Of a DNA stretch of 64,000 nt, positions 1 through 8,408 are shown in pieces (position 1 is the stretch's first letter; each line of letters begins with the position of its first letter). A program made the translations under genes and the position numbers. Source of the DNA: Solimicrobium sp040544425 (GTDB lineage: Bacteria > Pseudomonadota > Gammaproteobacteria > Burkholderiales > Burkholderiaceae_D); the NCBI GenBank assembly GCA_040544425.1, contig JBEONO010000011.1, positions 71,071 to 135,070 of the forward strand, given 5' to 3'. The notes beneath the pieces are model-generated. The model was given only the letters and a program-made list of their open reading frames with translations, did not search any database and was not told the DNA's origin.

Positions 1-1
1 T

Positions 2-1147
2 TTAATCGAAACTGAGTTTGCCCAAAAACTGGCACGCAGCGAGAAAACCGGTGTGCCGCTCAGAATCAAATTGGGCCTCGATCCAACTGCGCCGGACCTG
101 CATCTGGGTCATACCGTGGTCTTAAATAAAATGCGCCAACTTCAGGATCTCGGCCATAACGTGATTTTCCTGATCGGCGATTTTACGTCGATGATCGGTG
201 ATCCGTCCGGCCGCAACATGACGCGCCCGGCGCTGACGCGCGAACAGATTGAAGAGAACGCCAAGAGTTATTTCACTCAGGCCAGTCTGGTCCTGGACGC
301 GAGCAAAACCGAAATTCGCTATAACTCGGAATGGTCTGATCCACTTGGCGCGCGCGGCATGATTCAACTGGCCTCGAAATATACCGTTGCGCGGATGATG
401 GAGCGCGACGATTTCACCAAACGCTACAAGGCCGGCACGCCGATCTCGGTGCATGAATTTCTCTACCCGCTGATGCAGGGCTACGATTCCGTCGCCTTGA
501 AATCCGATCTGGAATTAGGCGGCACCGACCAGAAATTCAACTTGCTGGTTGGTCGTGAACTGCAGAAAAATTATGGCCAGGAACCACAGTGCATCCTGAC
601 CATGCCCTTGTTGGAAGGACTCGACGGTGTCGAAAAAATGTCCAAATCCAAGGGTAATTATGTCGGCATTACTGAACCGGCCAACACCATGTTTGCCAAG
701 ATCATGAGCATCTCCGATCAGATGATGTGGCGCTACTACGAGCTGTTATCGTCATGCAGTCTGGCCGATCTGGCTGCCCATAAACTGGCTGTGCAGGCGG
801 GCCAGAATCCGCGTGATTTAAAGGTGGCCTTTGCCCAGGAAATGGTGACGCGTTTTCATAACAGGCAGGCTGCCGAAGATGCGCTGACTGACTTCATGAA
901 CCGGTCCAAAGGCGGCATCCCGGACGACATTCCAGGCTGCACTGTCTCCGGCGCGCCAATGGGGATCAGCCAATTGCTGAAACAGGCCAACCTTTGCCCG
1001 TCGACTTCGGACGCCATGCGCATGGTTGAACAGGGCGGGGTTCGCATTAATGGTGAAGTAGTCAGTGACAAAGGACTGCAGGTAGCCGCCGGTGAATTCG
1101 TGTTACAGGTTGGCAAACGCAAGTTCGCCAAAATCATGCTGACATGA
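2..1147 (+). CDS. tyrS: Tyrosyl-tRNA synthetase, 5' end cut by window edge
   Basis: This enzyme charges tRNA-Tyr with tyrosine in the cytoplasm. The frame is open to the left edge, so the true start lies outside the window; the GTG at 53 is internal because the preceding codons also read as TyrRS N-terminus. The class I HIGH motif appears as HLGH near nt 101-112. The KMSKS loop is intact near nt 635-650. The C-terminal 60 residues form an S4 RNA-binding domain. HLGH with KMSKS fits the TyrZ-like clade common in beta- and gammaproteobacteria. The stop overlaps the dtd start as ATGA, so tyrS, dtd and the following phosphatase are probably co-translated. Confidence 0.96.
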   Translation, partial: LIETEFAQKLARSEKTGVPLRIKLGLDPTAPDLHLGHTVVLNKMRQLQDLGHNVIFLIGDFTSMIGDPSGRNMTRPALTREQIEENAKSYFTQASLVLDASKTEIRYNSEWSDPLGARGMIQLASKYTVARMMERDDFTKRYKAGTPISVHEFLYPLMQGYDSVALKSDLELGGTDQKFNLLVGRELQKNYGQEPQCILTMPLLEGLDGVEKMSKSKGNYVGITEPANTMFAKIMSISDQMMWRYYELLSSCSLADLAAHKLAVQAGQNPRDLKVAFAQEMVTRFHNRQAAEDALTDFMNRSKGGIPDDIPGCTVSGAPMGISQLLKQANLCPSTSDAMRMVEQGGVRINGEVVSDKGLQVAAGEFVLQVGKRKFAKIMLT

Positions 1148-1593
1148 TCGCCCTGATTCAACGGGTCAGCCATGCCCAGGTCAGTGTCGCCAACCAGATC
1201 ATTGGGCAGATCGGCCAGGGCTTGATGGTCTTGGTCTGTGCTGAACGCGAAGACACGCCCGCACAGGCAGTGGCACTGTGCGACAAAATGCTGAAGTACC
1301 GAATCTTCTCCGACGACAACGGCAAAATGAATTTGAACGTTGGCGATATCAACGGAGGCGTTTTGCTGGTGCCGCAATTCACCCTCGCCGCCGACACCAA
1401 CTCCGGCTTGCGTCCCTCGTTTACCCCCGCTGCCCCGCCTGCTTTGGGTAAAGCGTTGTTTGATCAGTTCGTGGACCTGGTCAGAGGCCAGCACCGGCAG
1501 GTTGCAACTGGCCAGTTCGGCGCTGACATGCAGGTGAACTTGTGCAACGACGGACCCGCAACCTTTTGGCTGGAGTGTAAAAATAAATCATGA
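1144..1593 (+). CDS. dtd: D-aminoacyl-tRNA deacylase
   Basis: Dtd hydrolyses D-amino acids, notably D-Tyr, and glycine mischarged on tRNA-Ala, so it is a proofreading partner of the adjacent tyrosyl-tRNA synthetase. The 149-residue length matches the family. The N-terminus MIALIQRVSHAQVSV and the C-terminal Gly-Pro motif region (NDGPATF) are recognisable. Two motif positions differ from the usual consensus as I recall it: SQFTL reads PQFTL, and GPVT reads GPAT. The gene overlaps tyrS (ATGA at 1144) and the next gene (ATGA at 1590), which indicates translational coupling in one operon. Confidence 0.95.
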   Translation: MIALIQRVSHAQVSVANQIIGQIGQGLMVLVCAEREDTPAQAVALCDKMLKYRIFSDDNGKMNLNVGDINGGVLLVPQFTLAADTNSGLRPSFTPAAPPALGKALFDQFVDLVRGQHRQVATGQFGADMQVNLCNDGPATFWLECKNKS

Positions 1594-2249
1594 TTGAACT
1601 ACTGCTCATACGCCACGGCGAAACCGACTGGAATCTTGAACGGCGCCTGCAGGGTCACGTTGACATCCCGCTCAATGCCACCGGGCACCAGCAGGCCAAA
1701 GCAGTCGCCGGCGCACTGGCATCCGAACATCTGGATCTGGTGGTGAGCAGCGACCTGCAACGCGCCATGCAAACGGCCGAGGCAATCGCCGCGCACAAAA
1801 ATCTTGACTGCCAGATTGACCGGGAATGGCGCGAACGCAGCTTCGGCGGTTTTGAAGGTGAGTTGATCGGGTCACTGGAACAGCGCTTCCCGGTTGAATA
1901 TGCCGCTTGGCGCAATCATGATATCGACAGTCTTTTCCCGCTCAATCCAGGCACCGGTGACCACGGTGAAACAGTCCGCCAATTTCAAGCGCGCATCGAA
2001 TCGGCGCTATTGAATCTGACACGATACGACGCACAAAAAATTGTAGTAGTTGCACATGGCGGTGTGCTCGAGTGCGTCCATCGCATAGCGCAGCACTTGC
2101 CCTTAAATGCCCCGCGCACGGTGAGCTTGCTGAACGCCAGTATCAATCGTTTCGCGCTAAGCGTTGTGGACGATCAGATGGTGCTGAACCTGGTGCAATG
2201 GGGGGACGTCAGGCATCTCAACGGCGCGCTCGACGAAGTAGCGCAGTGA
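1590..2249 (+). CDS. Histidine phosphatase family protein (GpmB/CobC-like)
   Basis: A 219-residue cytoplasmic phosphatase of the phosphoglycerate-mutase-like superfamily. The phospho-acceptor motif LLIRHGETDWN sits at the extreme N-terminus, and the second catalytic His is in VVVAHGGVLECV in the C-terminal third. Family members act on varied phosphate esters (3-phosphoglycerate, alpha-ribazole phosphate and others), and the sequence does not settle the substrate. It lacks the insertions of true cofactor-dependent PGAM. It starts inside the dtd stop (ATGA), as the third gene of the tyrS-dtd operon. It converges with the minus-strand diguanylate cyclase 8 nt downstream. Confidence 0.9.
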   Translation: MIELLLIRHGETDWNLERRLQGHVDIPLNATGHQQAKAVAGALASEHLDLVVSSDLQRAMQTAEAIAAHKNLDCQIDREWRERSFGGFEGELIGSLEQRFPVEYAAWRNHDIDSLFPLNPGTGDHGETVRQFQARIESALLNLTRYDAQKIVVVAHGGVLECVHRIAQHLPLNAPRTVSLLNASINRFALSVVDDQMVLNLVQWGDVRHLNGALDEVAQ

Positions 2250-2257
2250 CGTGAAAA

Positions 2258-3862
2258 TCAGGGAACTATCTGGTGGATTTTTCGGTTCGCCTTTGACCAC
2301 ATCCGATTGATCGCTGCCCCCACTACCTGATTCTTGCCGCGCCGTTTGGCTGCGTACAGATTTTGATCCGCCTGCTCAATGAGCTGCTCAAATGTCAGCG
2401 TCGGCCCCGGAATAATCGCCGCAAATCCGGCGCTGGTCGTAATCACCGGTGCCACCTCACTGCCGCCATGCAGAATCGTCAGGGCCTCGACGTCGCAGCG
2501 CAAGCGCTCCAGCACATCAAAAGCACCTCGCGCATCCTGACCCGGCAGCAAGATAACAAATTCTTCGCCACCATAACGTGCGATAAAGTCGCTGCCGTCC
2601 CGCAATCCGTTTGTCAACGCGGCGGCAATCGCGACCAGGCATTGATCACCAGCCTGATGCCCGTACCTGTCATTGAATATTTTAAAAAAATCGACATCCA
2701 CCATGGCTACGGCAAGTGATTCCTGATTGCGCATCGCACGCTGCCATTCATGCGGACCAACTTCATCAAACTTGCGCCGGTTCGCCAACCCGGTCAGTCC
2801 GTCTGTGGCACTCAAGCGCGCCAATTCCAGATTTGTTTTTTGCAATTGCGTCTGGATCTTCTGGATTTCTGAAAATGTTTCCAGCTGCCGTTGACGGGTT
2901 CGATAGACCATCGCCCCGGCGGCCAGAATCGCGATCGTCAATGCCACCGTTTCCATCCAGATTTTTTCCGATTCGTGCTGCCATGCATTTAGTGCATCTT
3001 TCACGGAAATACCGACGACCAGATTCATCGGCCTGTCGCTGATGCGTTGGTAATAATAGATGCGCTCAATATTGTCGACTGCCGAGTTCGATACGTAAGT
3101 GCCGTTCTCGGCATGCGTTTTGGCCAGCCTGCTTAAATTATCGGAATCAACTTTGGTACCGATCACGTCCATATCCTGTCTGCCATTGGCGTAGCGGATG
3201 AGCGCATTGCCAGCGTCATCGCGCAGCAAGAATACGTCGTCGCCGCTAAGCTTGATTTCACCGCCAGCCAGACGATTCAGGTAACCTTCCAGATCAACCG
3301 ACGCAAACACAATGCCGGCAAATTTGCCGTCCGGACGATTCAAGCGCCGCGCGCAGACTAATACCCAGCGCTTGGAAATCCGGCCTGGCACCGGCTGCGA
3401 CATCACCATACCCGCATGCGGATTATTCTTCAGAGCCAGAAAATACTCGCGATCGGCAACGTTTACCATTTCGCGCTCGTCAGGGCTTGAGTAAAACACG
3501 ATATTGCCCTGCGCATCGGTCGACCTTAACAGGATTACCGACGGAACCCGATTCTGCAACTTGTGCAAAGTTGGGTTGACGCCAATGGAGTCAGTTGCAG
3601 AACTCCAGCGTTCGACATGGTCTACCGCAGACTGCAAAGTAAGATCTATATTTTCAAACGACCCGGCAATACTGATCGCCATGGTTGAACCCAAGTCGTG
3701 CGCATTGAGCTGCGCCTGCTCCAAATGATGCTGTTTATCATCCTGCAAACCTTTAAATTGGAAAATAACCAGAATTGCACACAACACGACAGGCACGGCG
3801 ATGTGCGTGATCAGGTTGAATGTGTGATCGGTCTGGGTCAATCGTCCGAATAATTTTTTCAT
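2258..3862 (-). CDS. Membrane-anchored sensor diguanylate cyclase (Cache/PDC + GGDEF)
   Basis: About 534 residues. A transmembrane helix near the N-terminus (IAVPVVLCAILVIFQF) is followed by a periplasmic segment of roughly 250 residues that looks like a double Cache/PDC sensor. A second helix (VALTIAILAAGAMVYRT) and a short coiled coil lead to a GGDEF domain. The active site reads RYGGEEF, so cyclase activity is expected. The double-Cache assignment rests on topology and motifs such as SSPDEREMVNVADREYF. The ATG at 3862 was chosen over an in-frame TTG at 3874 because a GGAC element sits just upstream of the ATG. It stands alone, convergent with the phosphatase gene. Confidence 0.92.
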   Translation of the reverse strand: MKKLFGRLTQTDHTFNLITHIAVPVVLCAILVIFQFKGLQDDKQHHLEQAQLNAHDLGSTMAISIAGSFENIDLTLQSAVDHVERWSSATDSIGVNPTLHKLQNRVPSVILLRSTDAQGNIVFYSSPDEREMVNVADREYFLALKNNPHAGMVMSQPVPGRISKRWVLVCARRLNRPDGKFAGIVFASVDLEGYLNRLAGGEIKLSGDDVFLLRDDAGNALIRYANGRQDMDVIGTKVDSDNLSRLAKTHAENGTYVSNSAVDNIERIYYYQRISDRPMNLVVGISVKDALNAWQHESEKIWMETVALTIAILAAGAMVYRTRQRQLETFSEIQKIQTQLQKTNLELARLSATDGLTGLANRRKFDEVGPHEWQRAMRNQESLAVAMVDVDFFKIFNDRYGHQAGDQCLVAIAAALTNGLRDGSDFIARYGGEEFVILLPGQDARGAFDVLERLRCDVEALTILHGGSEVAPVITTSAGFAAIIPGPTLTFEQLIEQADQNLYAAKRRGKNQVVGAAINRMWSKANRKIHQIVP

Positions 3863-4408
3863 CACCGTGTCCAAAATTGGAAGCGCTGTTTATTGCGCAT
3901 GGTTGGCTGATTGCCGAATTTCGTAGTGAGTTCAGTGCAGGCTTCAAAACATTAGTAGCTGATCTATGGTTTATCCTGTCACAGCAATTTCTCAAATGCA
4001 ACATTTGTGTAAGAAAATGTTACTTGTCTCGTTGTTTCTTCACTTCCCTCAGCAAAAATACAACGCTACTCGTTGAATCAGCACGCAGGATGCCCAAGCC
4101 TTGTCGAAATGAAAAGGAGTAGGCCACAACAATAAGCAGCGTCTTCAATCTGGCCTGGTAACTTTCGATTGGATTGGATGCGAAACAAGCCGGAGCTGAT
4201 CGAGTTTTGGCGGCAGCTAAAAAAAATGGGAAAGCCTTTTTTTAGCTATTAAAATCCGGCGCATCATTACAAATATTGCGCTATTTTTTTTTCATTTTTA
4301 CGCAGAAAATCATCATAAATTCAACTGAAAAATTTGATTTTAATTTGCTGATATTTTAGGCAGATTCGATTAGAATGGCGTCTCCCCAAAATCAAAAGAA
4401 TTCCCCCA
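3863..4408. other. Intergenic region upstream of dusB and the diguanylate cyclase
   Basis: About 540 bp without a convincing gene. Short open frames here lack ribosome sites and homology. The right half (4200-4380) is AT-rich with A/T runs, as expected of a promoter for the dusB-fis operon. A TAGAAT hexamer at 4371-4376 is a candidate -10 box; the nearest TTG-type -35 (TTGCTG at 4345) is spaced a long 20 nt, so the assignment is weak. The left half should contain the diguanylate cyclase promoter, which I could not place. Confidence 0.4.
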
Positions 4409-5521
4409 GTGCGAATCGGCCCTCACATTTTGCGAAACAATGTCTTCGTTGCACCCATGGCGGGAGTAACTGACAGACCATTTCGACAACTCTGTAAGGA
4501 ACTCGGTGCGGGGTACGCCGTATCAGAAATGTCAGCTTCCAATCCACGTTTGTGGAAGACGGAAAAATCATCGCGCCGCACCAATCATGAAGGTGAAATG
4601 GAACCGAAGGCGGTGCAGATCGCCGGAGCGGATCCACTCATGCTGGCCGAATGTGCCAAACATAATGCAGCACAGGGCGCGCAAATTATCGACATCAACA
4701 TGGGCTGCCCGGTTAAAAAAGTATGTGACAGCTGGTGCGGTTCGGCTTTGCTGCAGAACGAAAAACTGGTCGGACGCATTCTCGACGCAGTTGTTGCAGC
4801 AGTTGACATCCCGGTTACGCTGAAATTACGGACCGGCTGGAATCGAGAGAATAAAAATGCAGTGGCAATAGCACGAATGGCAGAATCTGCCGGCATTGCC
4901 ATGCTCACTTTACATGGTCGCACCCGGGCCGATGGTTATAAAGGTGCGGCCGAGTATGAAACGATTGCGGCAGTCAAGGCAGCAGTCGGTATTCCGGTAG
5001 TGGCCAATGGCGATATCACTACACCGGAAAAAGCAGCGTATGTGCTTCAGGTCACCGGAGCAGATGCTGTGATGGTAGGACGGGCGGCGCAAGGCCGACC
5101 GTGGATTTTTCGAGAAATTGCGCATTTTTTGGCAACGGGACAGCATCTGCCAAACCCGCTGGTCTCTGAAGTTCGCCACTTAATGGAACAACATCTGTTG
5201 GCTCATTATGCGTTTTACGGTGAATTTATCGGAGTACGAACGGCACGCAAACACATAGGCTGGTATGTGCGTGATTTGGTCGGTGGGGAATTTTTCAGGC
5301 AGCAGATGAACAAAATAGAATCATGTGAACAGCAGTTGCAGGCAGTACGTGATTTTTTTGATTCGATGCAGCATGAACGATTGCAATACTGCCCCGAACT
5401 TCAGTTTGATGATGAATGGGATGCGGAACGAAGTATATTAAGTTATCCGACCGTGTCAACTTCATCAGCCGTGTTGCAATTACCAACATCGATGACTGAT
5501 TTTTTGGCTCAAGCCGCATAA
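4409..5521 (+). CDS. dusB: tRNA-dihydrouridine synthase B
   Basis: An FMN-dependent enzyme that reduces uridine to dihydrouridine in tRNA D-loops. The GTG start is supported by the family N-terminus (RIGPHILRNNVFVAPMAGVT). The NMGCP motif near nt 4695-4712 carries the expected catalytic Cys, and the VMVGRAAQGRPW flavin-phosphate site is present at about nt 5070-5105. At 370 residues it is longer than the about 320 of E. coli DusB; the extra residues form a low-similarity C-terminal tail. It is first in a dusB-fis-purH-ruvC series, and dusB-fis is a conserved operon in proteobacteria. Confidence 0.95.
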   Translation: MRIGPHILRNNVFVAPMAGVTDRPFRQLCKELGAGYAVSEMSASNPRLWKTEKSSRRTNHEGEMEPKAVQIAGADPLMLAECAKHNAAQGAQIIDINMGCPVKKVCDSWCGSALLQNEKLVGRILDAVVAAVDIPVTLKLRTGWNRENKNAVAIARMAESAGIAMLTLHGRTRADGYKGAAEYETIAAVKAAVGIPVVANGDITTPEKAAYVLQVTGADAVMVGRAAQGRPWIFREIAHFLATGQHLPNPLVSEVRHLMEQHLLAHYAFYGEFIGVRTARKHIGWYVRDLVGGEFFRQQMNKIESCEQQLQAVRDFFDSMQHERLQYCPELQFDDEWDAERSILSYPTVSTSSAVLQLPTSMTDFLAQAA

Positions 5522-5611
5522 CTCACTCTGGCAGCACCCAAAAAGCAATTAAAACAATCGGCCTGAACAGGGAAGTCAGGCTCCACCTATAACTTTTAAA
5601 ACAAAAAGAAT

Positions 5612-5845
5612 ATGAGCAAAGACAATATTCAAGAAGCAATCTCCAAAAATCTGGAAAAATATTTCCGTGATCTGGGCGAGCAGCAAGCCTCCAATATCTA
5701 CGACATGGTCGTGCTGGCTGTCGAAAAACCCATGCTGGAAATGGTCATGCATCGCGCCGACAGCAACCAGTCGCAGGCAGCCGATATGCTGGGCATCAAT
5801 CGCAATACGCTGCGCAAAAAATTACAGCAACACGGTTTGCTGTAA
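5612..5845 (+). CDS. fis: Fis family nucleoid-associated DNA-binding protein
   Basis: A 77-residue factor that bends DNA and modulates growth-phase transcription and recombination. The C-terminal helix-turn-helix SQAADMLGINRNTLRKKL is the Fis/NtrC-type DNA-binding motif. The N-terminal half is helical and would dimerise. It is shorter than the 98-residue E. coli Fis, as is usual in betaproteobacteria. It lies 90 bp downstream of dusB. That gap holds a small GCCTGA/TCAGGC hairpin (about 5562-5581) and an A-rich leader with no strong Shine-Dalgarno. purH follows after 48 bp. Confidence 0.95.
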   Translation: MSKDNIQEAISKNLEKYFRDLGEQQASNIYDMVVLAVEKPMLEMVMHRADSNQSQAADMLGINRNTLRKKLQQHGLL

Positions 5846-5893
5846 CTGCAGTCCCAACGCAAAAAATCATTCTTCCATTCATAAAGCTAAATC

Positions 5894-7474
5894 ATGATCA
5901 AACAAGCGTTAATTTCCGTTTCCGATAAAACTGGCGTCGTTGAATTTGCGCGCGCCCTGTCCGCAATGGGTGTAAAAATTCTGTCTACCGGCGGCACCGC
6001 CAAGTTATTGGCCGAGCAAGGCCTCCCAGTTGTCGAAGTCGGCAATTACACCGGGTTTCCGGAAATGCTGGACGGTCGGGTCAAAACACTGCACCCCAAA
6101 GTACACGGCGGCATTCTGGCGCGACGCGATTTCCCGACGCATATGGCAGCATTGCAGGAGCATGACATTCCGACGATCGACATGGTGGTGGTGAATCTGT
6201 ATCCGTTTCAGGCAACGGTTGCCAAGAATGAATGCACGCTGGAAGACGCGATTGAAAATATCGATATTGGTGGCCCGACCATGTTGCGCTCTTCGGCCAA
6301 GAATCACAAAGATGTGGTGGTCATTTGCGACCCGGCCGATTACAGCGTGGTGCTTGACGAGATGAAATCGTCAGGCAGTGTCAGCTATGACACGAAGTTC
6401 ACACTGGCCAAAAAAGTGTTTGCGCACACGGCACAATATGATGGTGCGATCACCAACTATCTGACCAGTCTGGGTGAAGATAAGGCACATGCCTCGCGCA
6501 GCGCATATCCGCAAACCATCAACATGAGTTTTGAAAAAGTACAGGAAATGCGCTACGGAGAAAATCCGCATCAGAGCGCCGCCTTTTATCGCGACCTGAC
6601 TGTGGCGCATGGCGCGCTGGCCAACTACATCCAGCTGCAAGGCAAGGAACTGTCGTACAACAATATCGCCGACGCCGATGCGGCCTGGGAATGTGTCAAA
6701 TCATTTGACGCCACTCAACTGGCTGCCTGCGTCATCGTCAAGCATGCCAACCCCTGCGGTGTCGCGGTGGCCGAGTCGCCGCTGGCTGCCTACAGCAAAG
6801 CCTGGCAAACCGATCCGACCTCTGCCTTTGGCGGCATCATTGCCTTCAATCGCGAACTCGATAGCGCCGCGGCCGAACTGGTGGCCAAACAATTTGTGGA
6901 AGTCTTGATCGCGCCTGCATTTACCAAAGAAGCCCTGAGCATCTTTGCGGCCAAACAAAATGTCCGCCTGTTGCAGATCTCGCTCGGCGATGCCGGTGTC
7001 GCCGTGAACCAGCACGACTACAAACGGGTCGGCGGTGGTTTGTTGATTCAATCTCCCGATGCGAAAAATGTGGCCATCGCAGATTTCAAGGTTGTCACCA
7101 AACGTCAGCCGACCCTGGCTGAACAAAACGATCTGTTATTCGCCTGGCGCGTTGCGAAGTACGTCAAATCGAACGCGATCGTATTTTGCGGCAATGGCAT
7201 GACCCTGGGCGTGGGCGCCGGTCAAATGAGCCGGGTCGATTCGGCACGCATTGCTTCAATCAAGGCACAGAACGCCGGATTATCCCTGGTCAATTCAGTC
7301 GTCGCCTCCGACGCGTTCTTCCCGTTCCGCGATGGACTGGATGTGGTGATCGAAGCCGGTGCCAGTTGCGTGATTCAACCTGGTGGCTCGATGCGTGACC
7401 AGGAAGTCATCGACGCTGCCAATGAACACAATGCCGTCATGATCTTTACCGGTGTGCGTCATTTCCGTCATTAA
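5894..7474 (+). CDS. purH: Bifunctional AICAR transformylase/IMP cyclohydrolase
   Basis: PurH catalyses the last two steps of de novo purine synthesis: formylation of AICAR, then ring closure to IMP. The 526-residue length is standard. The N-terminal MGS-like cyclohydrolase domain (about residues 1-150) begins ALISVSDKTGVVEFAR and contains KILSTGGTAKLL. The AICARFT domain follows, with the KHANPCGVA catalytic motif near nt 6740-6765 and a C-terminal AFFPFRDGLD segment. It sits between fis and ruvC, 27 bp before ruvC, probably in the same transcript. Confidence 0.97.
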   Translation: MIKQALISVSDKTGVVEFARALSAMGVKILSTGGTAKLLAEQGLPVVEVGNYTGFPEMLDGRVKTLHPKVHGGILARRDFPTHMAALQEHDIPTIDMVVVNLYPFQATVAKNECTLEDAIENIDIGGPTMLRSSAKNHKDVVVICDPADYSVVLDEMKSSGSVSYDTKFTLAKKVFAHTAQYDGAITNYLTSLGEDKAHASRSAYPQTINMSFEKVQEMRYGENPHQSAAFYRDLTVAHGALANYIQLQGKELSYNNIADADAAWECVKSFDATQLAACVIVKHANPCGVAVAESPLAAYSKAWQTDPTSAFGGIIAFNRELDSAAAELVAKQFVEVLIAPAFTKEALSIFAAKQNVRLLQISLGDAGVAVNQHDYKRVGGGLLIQSPDAKNVAIADFKVVTKRQPTLAEQNDLLFAWRVAKYVKSNAIVFCGNGMTLGVGAGQMSRVDSARIASIKAQNAGLSLVNSVVASDAFFPFRDGLDVVIEAGASCVIQPGGSMRDQEVIDAANEHNAVMIFTGVRHFRH

Positions 7475-7501
7475 TCGCCATTTCCCAGCGGGTCGCTTAC
7501 C

Positions 7502-8044
7502 ATGAAAATTCTTGGCATCGACCCGGGCCTGCGCACTACCGGTTTTGGCCTGATTGAAAAACACGGCCAAAAGATTTCTTACCTTGCCTCCGGCACCATC
7601 AAAACTGCCGATGCGTCGTTGCCGGAACGACTGAAAACAATATTCAGCAGTGTCGCCGAAATTGTCGCCACGTATCAACCAGACTGCGCCGCAGTAGAAA
7701 TCGTCTTCGTCAACGTCAACCCACAATCCACTCTGCTGCTCGGCCAGGCACGCGGCGCAGCGATTTGCGCTTTGGTGAATGCCGATCTGGCCGTCGCCGA
7801 GTACACCGCACTGCAAGTCAAGCAAGGCGTGGTCGGCCATGGCAAAGCAAAAAAGGAACAGGTACAGGAAATGGTCCAGCGCCTGTTGAAGCTGCCCAGC
7901 CTGCCAGGTCCGGATGCTGCCGACGCGCTTGGCGTGGCGATCTGTCATGCACACAGCGGTGAGGCTTTGGCGGCCCTGTCCAATCTGGCACCGGGCTTGG
8001 TCAAACGTGGCTGCAGAGTTAAAGGCGGGCGCTTGATCGGCTGA
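7502..8044 (+). CDS. ruvC: Holliday junction resolvase RuvC
   Basis: RuvC is the endonuclease that cuts four-way DNA junctions in complex with RuvAB. The metal-binding acidic residues are visible: Asp7 in ILGIDPGLRTTGFG, Glu in AAVEIVFVNVNP, and the Asp pair in GPDAADALGVAICH. At 180 residues the length is normal. It ends the dusB-fis-purH-ruvC series. Its usual partners ruvA and ruvB are not next to it but lie 11.5 kb further on at 19512, separated by unrelated genes. Confidence 0.96.
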   Translation: MKILGIDPGLRTTGFGLIEKHGQKISYLASGTIKTADASLPERLKTIFSSVAEIVATYQPDCAAVEIVFVNVNPQSTLLLGQARGAAICALVNADLAVAEYTALQVKQGVVGHGKAKKEQVQEMVQRLLKLPSLPGPDAADALGVAICHAHSGEALAALSNLAPGLVKRGCRVKGGRLIG

Positions 8045-8076
8045 GCGATATGGCCCGCTGCGCATTTTACCTCTTC

Positions 8077-8140
8077 GTAGTTGCCTGCTTCATTACCCGC
8101 TTAGTTGTCTGATTAGTTGCCTGCTTAGTTGCCTGATTAG
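8077..8140. repeat. Five degenerate 12-bp tandem repeats downstream of ruvC
   Basis: Consecutive 12-mers start at 8077, 8089, 8101, 8113 and 8125. The last three are near identical (TTAGTTGTCTGA, TTAGTTGCCTGC, TTAGTTGCCTGA), and a partial TTAG copy follows. The first two are more diverged. The array lies in the 364-bp gap between ruvC and the HD-GYP regulator gene. It contains no gene and no clear terminator. The rest of that gap (8141-8408) is AT-rich and presumably carries the promoter of the downstream gene, which I could not place. Confidence 0.7.
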
Positions 8141-8408
8141 CCAGAGTTTTTTCAAAAACACCACATAGACGAATTTTTTATTGCTATGAAGAAATTGTTG
8201 TGGCAAGATTCTCGTTCCACTTCTTCGCACTGGCAATAATAGTTCAATAATTCAAAAGCTTAACGAGAGTTATTGACCTATCGAATGAACAGGTGCGAAG
8301 GACAATTTGTTGTAAGAAAATATTTCCATTTAAAACAACGAGCTGGACGCCAGGAATGAATCAGGCTGTAGCTCTGTCTTGTCAACGTAACTGTGGATCG
8401 AAAACATT

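Noticed and set aside
7295..8065. A 256-codon minus-strand frame across purH and ruvC
   Set aside because: It lies antisense to two clear genes, has no family motif and has a composition typical of a shadow frame.
8077..8140. CRISPR or attachment site from the repeats after ruvC
   Set aside because: The 12-bp units abut without spacers, and no integrase or tRNA gene is nearby.
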